This document shows, piece by piece, positions 59,290 to 64,000 of a DNA stretch of 64,000 nucleotides. The DNA is from Bacteroidales bacterium. Lineage in GTDB: Bacteria > Bacteroidota > Bacteroidia > Bacteroidales > Muribaculaceae. The notes beneath the pieces are model-generated. The model ran no database searches, was not told the origin of the DNA, and saw nothing but the letters and a program-made list of their open reading frames with translations. Within the stretch, counting starts at the first letter, position 1. Each line of letters opens with the position of its first letter. The stretch spans positions 62,001 through 126,000 of the forward strand of contig CAAGDX010000019.1 in NCBI GenBank assembly GCA_900768685.1. The letters are read 5' to 3'. The translations under genes and the position numbers were made by a program.

Positions 59290-61671
59290 TTATTTTACTA
59301 TTATCTTGTGTGATTCTTTACCGATGCGGATAACGTAAACTCCGGCGGCAGCAGGTGCGGTGAGGCTGTTGCCGGCACCTTTTGCGAGGAGTGTTCCGGA
59401 AATGTTATAGAGTTCATATTCCGTGTTTTCGTCAGCTCCGATAATGCTTACTGTTTGTCCTTTTTCCACAGGATTCGGGCTGATGAGGATATCCTTTCCG
59501 TCTGCAACTACGTTTTCAACACCTGCAGCCTCAATACCCGTATAAACTGCGTAAAGAGATTTTACGGAGATTTTATGAGTGGTGGAAGCGGCGTTGCTGA
59601 GGTAGAATACCAGTGAATTCAGTTTCACAGGATAACTGCCTCTGTCTGAAGTGTCAATGAGGTCACTTAAAGGAATGAGGAGGTCCGTGGTAACATTGTT
59701 TGGAATCGTTTGAGTAATGTATTTGGTGGTGTTCGTTCCTGCGGAAGTGACTTTCATCTGGATTTTGGAGATAGTTGCTGTTCCCGGGTTGATGCTGAGA
59801 CGCAGAGAGTCCGGAATAGCGATAACGTCTTCCGCAAAATTAGCACCGATGTAAGTACCGCGAGTAGAACTTACAGTGAAGTCCAGGTCAAAGCCCTTTT
59901 CACTTGCAGTCAGAGCGGCATTAGAAGCGATAGCTGTTTTGGTGAGAGTGAAATCAGTGTTGTCAAACACAGAAATGTATCTCGTTTCCGGGAGTTGTGA
60001 AATCACGGAGATAGTAATATCTATATCGTTCAGTTTTGCGTGAACGGTGGTAGTGCCGTTGCTTACGGCTTTAATCAAGCCTGTAGCATCTACAGTGGCG
60101 ATAGTTTCATCTTCGCTGCTCCATGTCATGACATTGTTGTTTACGGGTGAGTTAACGCCGTCAACAGTGGAAATGAGTTCGGAAAGATAATCGTGGAATT
60201 GGTCAACGACTACTTGTTCAAGGCGGAAATGCGGGAGAGCTTCGGAAATTGTCACAGGGATTGAAGTGGAATAGTCGCCAAACGTTGCGGTGAGAGCCTT
60301 GTAGCCTGTACCGCTGCAGTAAATAGTCTGTCCGTCATCAGTGACAGTTGCAAAACTTTCATCGCAAGATAGAGTATAGTCTTTGAAATCCGTGTCAATC
60401 AGTATGCCGTACTTGTTGTAAGCATAAATCACCGGAGTGTAGTAGCTGTATTGCGGCAGAGTGATTTTTTTTGCCATAAATTCAATCTTTACGGGCACGT
60501 TGTCTGTAGGACAATGAGCCACAGCGTAAATACCGTTAGCTACAGCACGTTCTTTACCGTCAGACGGTTTGTTGCGAGTACCGATTTTGTCAATATATAT
60601 GCTGGAAGAGCCTCCACCGTCAAGGTTCATGGCTTGGTTACAACCTGCACGCTGCATGAGTGCGGCGAGGTCGTTTGAATTCACACCTGCAGAAGCACCG
60701 CGACCGTCAACCACGAGCATCACGAGTTTTGTTTTGTCTTCGTTGTAGCCGATAGCAGTACGCGGGTGGAGATTGAGGAGGAGGTTTGTATCTACTTCAG
60801 AGCCGCATATTGTGCCGTTGTTCAGGATTACGGGGAGACCGCCTGTTTGTGTGAAAACAGTGCCGAGGTCTGTGCCGTTTGAAGTAATGGTGACTGTCAT
60901 TGTCAGTTCATCGCCAACACTCAGTCCTTTGACAAAGTCGGCATAGTTGCCGGAGCCTGCGAGCACACATTCACCTGCAGGAATGACTGAATTACCTGTT
61001 GTCACCGGAGTGGAAGTGACAGTAAACTTGTTTACACCGCATTTCACCACGCCATTGGCAGGTTTGATAGTTACTTCGCTCACACCGGCAGCAATTGTAG
61101 TCTTCTCAGCGTATCTGTTTGTATAAAGAGCCATATCGCTGGATGCGAGAGCCTTATTGATACCGGAAACTTTCTTTGTGGTGGTGCCGTCTGTGATAGA
61201 AATTGAAAAAACGGTGTTAGCCACATCAGGCACTCCGTTTACGAATGAGAAGTGCGTTCTGCCATTGTTTACGAGGCGGAAAATTTCTTCGTTTACGATA
61301 GAGTTTGACACCGGTTCGCCCACGCGTCCTGTTGTTGCAAAGAAGTCCCCGTTTATAGCAGTGAAATAGTGTTCGTTGTCTGTAGATTTTCTTTGTGCCA
61401 CGCTGGAAATGTTTTCACAGCCCGGATTTTTGTCATTTCCGCAAGCGGAGCGGATGTCAATGAGTGGGTTAGTGAGGTCAACAGTAGCGTAATACACATG
61501 TAGTGTAGCCGGACCTGTAAAGTGAATAGTTGTTTGTGTAGTACCCGGTCCAACGTTCGCATGGAAAATAGTATCCACGTCAAAAGTTCTGTTGTTCATA
61601 GTAAATTGACCGGAAGCGGCAGCCGTGATAGCGGCAAATAAAGCCAGAAGTGAGAGTAGTTTTCTTTTCAT
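59290..61671 (-). CDS. Secreted NAGPA-domain (phosphodiester glycosidase) protein with T9SS sorting domain
   Basis: 793 residues with signal peptide (KLLSLLALFAAITAAASGQ). Residues about 65-390 form a NAGPA domain: FTAINGDFFATTGRVGEPVSN, then RTAIGYNEDKTKLVMLVVDGR and NLDGGGSSSIYID with the GGGSS catalytic loop. A BIG2-type Ig domain (SEDETIATVDATGLIKAV), a beta-rich region and a C-terminal type A sorting domain (ILISPNPVEKGQTVSI to SHKIIVK) complete it. The family cleaves sugar phosphodiesters. T9SS export to the surface is predicted. It starts 2 nt before the peptidase gene's stop codon region in the same orientation. Confidence 0.85.
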   Translation of the reverse strand: MKRKLLSLLALFAAITAAASGQFTMNNRTFDVDTIFHANVGPGTTQTTIHFTGPATLHVYYATVDLTNPLIDIRSACGNDKNPGCENISSVAQRKSTDNEHYFTAINGDFFATTGRVGEPVSNSIVNEEIFRLVNNGRTHFSFVNGVPDVANTVFSISITDGTTTKKVSGINKALASSDMALYTNRYAEKTTIAAGVSEVTIKPANGVVKCGVNKFTVTSTPVTTGNSVIPAGECVLAGSGNYADFVKGLSVGDELTMTVTITSNGTDLGTVFTQTGGLPVILNNGTICGSEVDTNLLLNLHPRTAIGYNEDKTKLVMLVVDGRGASAGVNSNDLAALMQRAGCNQAMNLDGGGSSSIYIDKIGTRNKPSDGKERAVANGIYAVAHCPTDNVPVKIEFMAKKITLPQYSYYTPVIYAYNKYGILIDTDFKDYTLSCDESFATVTDDGQTIYCSGTGYKALTATFGDYSTSIPVTISEALPHFRLEQVVVDQFHDYLSELISTVDGVNSPVNNNVMTWSSEDETIATVDATGLIKAVSNGTTTVHAKLNDIDITISVISQLPETRYISVFDNTDFTLTKTAIASNAALTASEKGFDLDFTVSSTRGTYIGANFAEDVIAIPDSLRLSINPGTATISKIQMKVTSAGTNTTKYITQTIPNNVTTDLLIPLSDLIDTSDRGSYPVKLNSLVFYLSNAASTTHKISVKSLYAVYTGIEAAGVENVVADGKDILISPNPVEKGQTVSIIGADENTEYELYNISGTLLAKGAGNSLTAPAAAGVYVIRIGKESHKIIVK

Positions 61672-61785
61672 CGGATTAGAATTTACGTAAATTTTTGGGT
61701 TTGCTATGCAAAGTTACCAATTATTTACAATTATTCCAAAATTTAAGAAATATTTGTGAATTTTGGGTGAATTTAAGGATTTTTT

Positions 61786-61982
61786 TTAAGGAGATTGGGA
61801 GATTAAGGCATTTAGGGAATTTAGGGAATTTAAGGTTTTTAAGGAGATTAAGGTTTTTAGAGTTTTTAAGGTGATTAAGGTTTTTAAGGAGATTAAGGTT
61901 TTTAGAGTTTTTAAGGTGATTAAGGTTTTTAAGGAGATTAAGGTTTTTAAGGCATTTAAGGTGATTAAGGTTTTTAGGGGGC
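61786..61982. repeat. Long 9-bp tandem array (TTAAGGnnn)
   Basis: About 22 units of TTAAGGTTT, TTAAGGAGA, TTAAGGTGA, TTAGAGTTT and variants; only one unit is 8 bp. A 45-bp higher-order unit of five 9-mers is repeated exactly (61830-61874 and 61875-61919), the mark of tandem duplication. Confidence 0.9.
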
Positions 61983-62009
61983 TGAGATTGCAGAGAGTGA
62001 TAAGAGCAC

Positions 62010-62654
62010 TTATTTTCTATTGAAATCTGCGGGAATTTCGCCCCATTTGTCGGTGTCCCATTTGAGGATGGGATTGTATGTTGGGTGTGATTGAATCCAG
62101 CGGTTTGCACGGTCCAGCATATCCATGATTTGTGCGTTTTTTTCCGTTCGAACAAGTGTCGATTTGTGCTGACGCTTGTTTATCCAAGAAATGGCTGTTT
62201 TGCTGTCTGAATAGAGGGGTGTGGTTTTGTCGCCGAGTTTGTCTAAAAGGGCAAGAGCATGGATTATGGCAAGGTATTCCGCCACATTGTTTGTGCCGTC
62301 CGGCACGGGTCCGAAATGGAAAACTTCTTCACCTGTTTCCACTTTCACGCCACGGTATTCCATCATGCCGGGATTACCCGAGCAGGCACCGTCAACGGCT
62401 ATGGCATTGAGGCGTATTTCGGGGATTGCGGCATAGTTCGTGATTACGCCGGAGTGCTGCGAGATGGCACGAATGATGCCTAAATGTTCGCGAGGGTTAC
62501 CGCGATATGCCGCTATGGCTTCTTCCTGCGTTTTGAAAGCCTTATATTTGGCATTCGGATAGTTATGAATTTGCAGTTTGCACTCCTCCCAAGAGTCATA
62601 AACTCCCGGGCGGTCACCTACCCAAACTACGTAAAATCTTCTGTTATTCGCCAT
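62010..62654 (-). CDS. rnhA: Ribonuclease HI with N-terminal hybrid-binding domain
   Basis: 214 residues from Met19 of the longest frame (62654), which begins with the conserved MANNRRFYVVWVGDRPGVYDSWEEC. That is a viroplasmin-like RNA:DNA hybrid-binding domain (to about residue 50). The RNase H domain follows with Asp in VDGACSGNPG, Glu in GTNNVAEYLAIIHAL, Asp in YSDSKTAISWI and a final Asp near KWDTDKWGEIPADF. It removes RNA from hybrids. It is 16 nt after the AlaDH/PNT gene. Confidence 0.92.
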   Translation of the reverse strand: MANNRRFYVVWVGDRPGVYDSWEECKLQIHNYPNAKYKAFKTQEEAIAAYRGNPREHLGIIRAISQHSGVITNYAAIPEIRLNAIAVDGACSGNPGMMEYRGVKVETGEEVFHFGPVPDGTNNVAEYLAIIHALALLDKLGDKTTPLYSDSKTAISWINKRQHKSTLVRTEKNAQIMDMLDRANRWIQSHPTYNPILKWDTDKWGEIPADFNRK

Positions 62655-62675
62655 TCTTATAAAACAGGCTCTAAG
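62653..62675. repeat. Dispersed motif, copy 4
   Basis: TTCTTATAAAACAGGCTCTAAG between the stop codon of the AlaDH/PNT gene and the start of rnhA. Confidence 0.55.
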
Positions 62676-63858
62676 AAAATTGAAGTAAAAGTGAAATATC
62701 AACGGCACGCAAATGTGCTATTTCAGCAATTTTGCGGTTTGTGACCTTGCCTAAAAAAGTGAATACCGCCGTTTGCAGTCCTTTTGAAAATTTCAGTGCG
62801 TTTGACACTCCGTCAAGGGTCACGATATCGTCAAGCATAGTGATAAAAGTGTTACTCAGAGCCATGGCTGTGGTGCGTGGCACGGCACTGCCGGAGTGGA
62901 TATAGCACACACGGGTCTTGCCGTCGATGCTGTTGTCGCCGGCTTTTGCGGCACAGAGGTCAACGGTGGGCATGGACGGGAAAGAGGCACCCTCACGGCT
63001 ACTGATGTCAAACGTTATCACGCCTTTTTTCATAGTGGAAACGAGTTCCGCATCAAACTGCACGGGGCGGTTTACGTCTGTCACCACAACGATATCTGCA
63101 GAGGCAAAGGCTTTTTGGATTGTCTGCGGGTGGAGTGTGGCACCAATAGTTTGCGGTCCCAATTCCTTGAGTGCTGCACGCAGGCGATATGTGTCGCTGT
63201 CAAAAATTCGCACCATTGCACCGGCACCAATAGCGGAGCGTGCTGCGGCTATGGCAGCGATTCCGGAACCTATCACCGCCACTTCACACGGCAGGATTCC
63301 GGCAATGCCTCCCAGGAGGATACCCTTGCCGTTTATGGAGTCTGCGAGGAGCGAAGAAGCGATGGCGATAGAAGCCCTGCCGTCTATTTCGGAGATAATG
63401 TCCGCAAACGGCATATTGCCCCGGTCGTCGCAAATATGCTCTATTGCCACGGAGATTATACCCTGCTCCACAAGTGCGATAATGCCCTCACGGTCACGGT
63501 TTTCCGGGTGGAGCATAGTGAGCAGCAAAGCACCGCGACGCAACTTGCGTACTTCGTGCTTTTCCAGTGGTGCGAGGTGGATAACGATGTCGCAGGTGAG
63601 AGCCTCGTCACGAGTCACAATTTTGGCACCGTGGCGAGCATAACTGCCGTCGGTATAGTGAATAGCATCTGCGGCACCGGATTCTATTTTGATAATAAAG
63701 CCCCTCTCTGTGAGGATATTTACGGCTTCCGGAGTGAGAGGGAAACGTCTTTCCGCAGGGTTTGCACATCGCGGCAGTCCGATACTGAAAATTTTGCGAT
63801 GTCTTGCCGTTTCCTGCATTTGCGGCAGAGTTGTTTCTTTATTATCAATCTGTGGCAT
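62671..63858 (-). CDS. Alanine dehydrogenase/transhydrogenase-family paralogue
   Basis: 395 residues of the AlaDH/PNT family. The N-terminus FSIGLPRCANPAERRFPLTPEAV has the substrate Arg region, and the Rossmann loop is VAVIGSGIAAIAAARSAIGAGA. ITFDISSREGASFPSMPTVD replaces the Ald consensus VDVAIDQGG, so the catalytic Asp context differs from the Ald at 43580. It may be a saccharopine dehydrogenase-like or otherwise specialised enzyme. It is followed by rnhA and preceded by a PLP-enzyme gene. Confidence 0.75.
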   Translation of the reverse strand: MPQIDNKETTLPQMQETARHRKIFSIGLPRCANPAERRFPLTPEAVNILTERGFIIKIESGAADAIHYTDGSYARHGAKIVTRDEALTCDIVIHLAPLEKHEVRKLRRGALLLTMLHPENRDREGIIALVEQGIISVAIEHICDDRGNMPFADIISEIDGRASIAIASSLLADSINGKGILLGGIAGILPCEVAVIGSGIAAIAAARSAIGAGAMVRIFDSDTYRLRAALKELGPQTIGATLHPQTIQKAFASADIVVVTDVNRPVQFDAELVSTMKKGVITFDISSREGASFPSMPTVDLCAAKAGDNSIDGKTRVCYIHSGSAVPRTTAMALSNTFITMLDDIVTLDGVSNALKFSKGLQTAVFTFLGKVTNRKIAEIAHLRAVDISLLLQFS

Positions 63859-63866
63859 AGATAGTT

Positions 63867-64000
63867 TTATAGTTTTATAGTTTCAAGAAATCTCCGGGCG
63901 GTTTCATCTATCTGCTGCTCCGTTTCCAGGAGTGCAGAGGAGAAACGAATCTGAGCCTTGGAATAAAATTCACTGCGTTTTTTCAGGTTCGTGGTGATGT
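63867..64000 (-). CDS. C-terminus of a probable class V aminotransferase (cysteine desulfurase-like)
   Basis: The frame enters from the right edge and ends at TAA 63869-63867. The visible 44 residues include YSKAQIRFSSALLETEQQID and end RRFLETIKL. The pattern 'IRFSxxLxxTExxID' near the stop is typical of fold-type I class V PLP enzymes. Identification is tentative because the Lys and PLP site are outside the window. Confidence 0.45.
   Translation of the reverse strand, partial: ITTNLKKRSEFYSKAQIRFSSALLETEQQIDETARRFLETIKL

Noticed and set aside
61786..61982. CRISPR array
   Set aside because: The units are 9 bp without spacers and no cas genes are present.
62896..63864. 322-codon plus-strand ORF
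   Set aside because: Antisense shadow of the AlaDH/PNT gene, whose motifs are clear on the other strand.

Overview
The window is bacterial chromosome from the order Bacteroidales. The evidence is the recurrent Bacteroidetes promoter (TTG/TTTG, about 19-22 nt, TAnnTTTG) without strong Shine-Dalgarno sites, type IX secretion genes (PorZ and two proteins with C-terminal sorting domains), a type V (fimbrillin) pilus operon, a cluster of bacterial inositol-lipid genes, and DUF4369 and NamZ/DUF1343 proteins. I cannot assign a genus. No prophage, transposase, integrase or CRISPR array is visible. There is one tRNA (Lys-CTT).

Layout. 1-1650: end of a polysaccharide export and glycosyltransferase operon. 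1651-1900: a likely structured non-coding RNA on the minus strand with its own promoter and terminator. 2297-4135: HAD phosphatase and aroB. 4183-9123: an S24 repressor, a secreted EEP-fold hydrolase, and the minus-strand operon U32-namZ-folA. 9187-11258: an AT-rich HhaI-like type II restriction-modification system with a controller protein and a palindromic operator. 11766-20294: nadA, leuS, rdgB, porZ, a small unknown gene and a membrane acyltransferase. 20478-20550: tRNA-Lys. 20721-30973: seven-gene type V pilus operon, read right to left from a DUF3575 outer-membrane protein through a DUF5119 anchor to five fimbrillin or FISUMP-like lipoproteins. 31375-41303: an accessory segment holding an unknown gene, an orphan operator array, a decayed comM fragment, a 2365-residue protein (coiled coil, CoiA/DUF6035-like nuclease, long WG-repeat region, S1-like tail) and intact comM. 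41336-46564: DUF4369 lipoprotein, polyprenyl synthase, alanine dehydrogenase and a T9SS endonuclease I. 46814-52868: inositol-lipid genes plus pdxA. 53074-58126: a promoter-driven intergenic element, an operator array with a DUF234-type ATPase, tex, folK and an unknown gene. 58220-64000: M20 peptidase, T9SS NAGPA protein, RNase HI, an AlaDH/PNT paralogue and the end of a PLP enzyme.

The most unusual item is the comM locus. The 3' end of comM is duplicated on both sides of the giant nuclease/WG-repeat gene. The left copy joins a diverged foreign comM segment to a near-identical terminal 150 bp, which looks like integration of a circle into the comM tail. Domain content suggests the giant protein is a defence or nucleic-acid-processing factor, but that is inference. 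Other unexplained structure: four intergenic arrays with a strict 9-bp (partly 7-bp) period, two multi-copy palindrome arrays overlapping promoters, and a 20-bp motif found at four gene boundaries.
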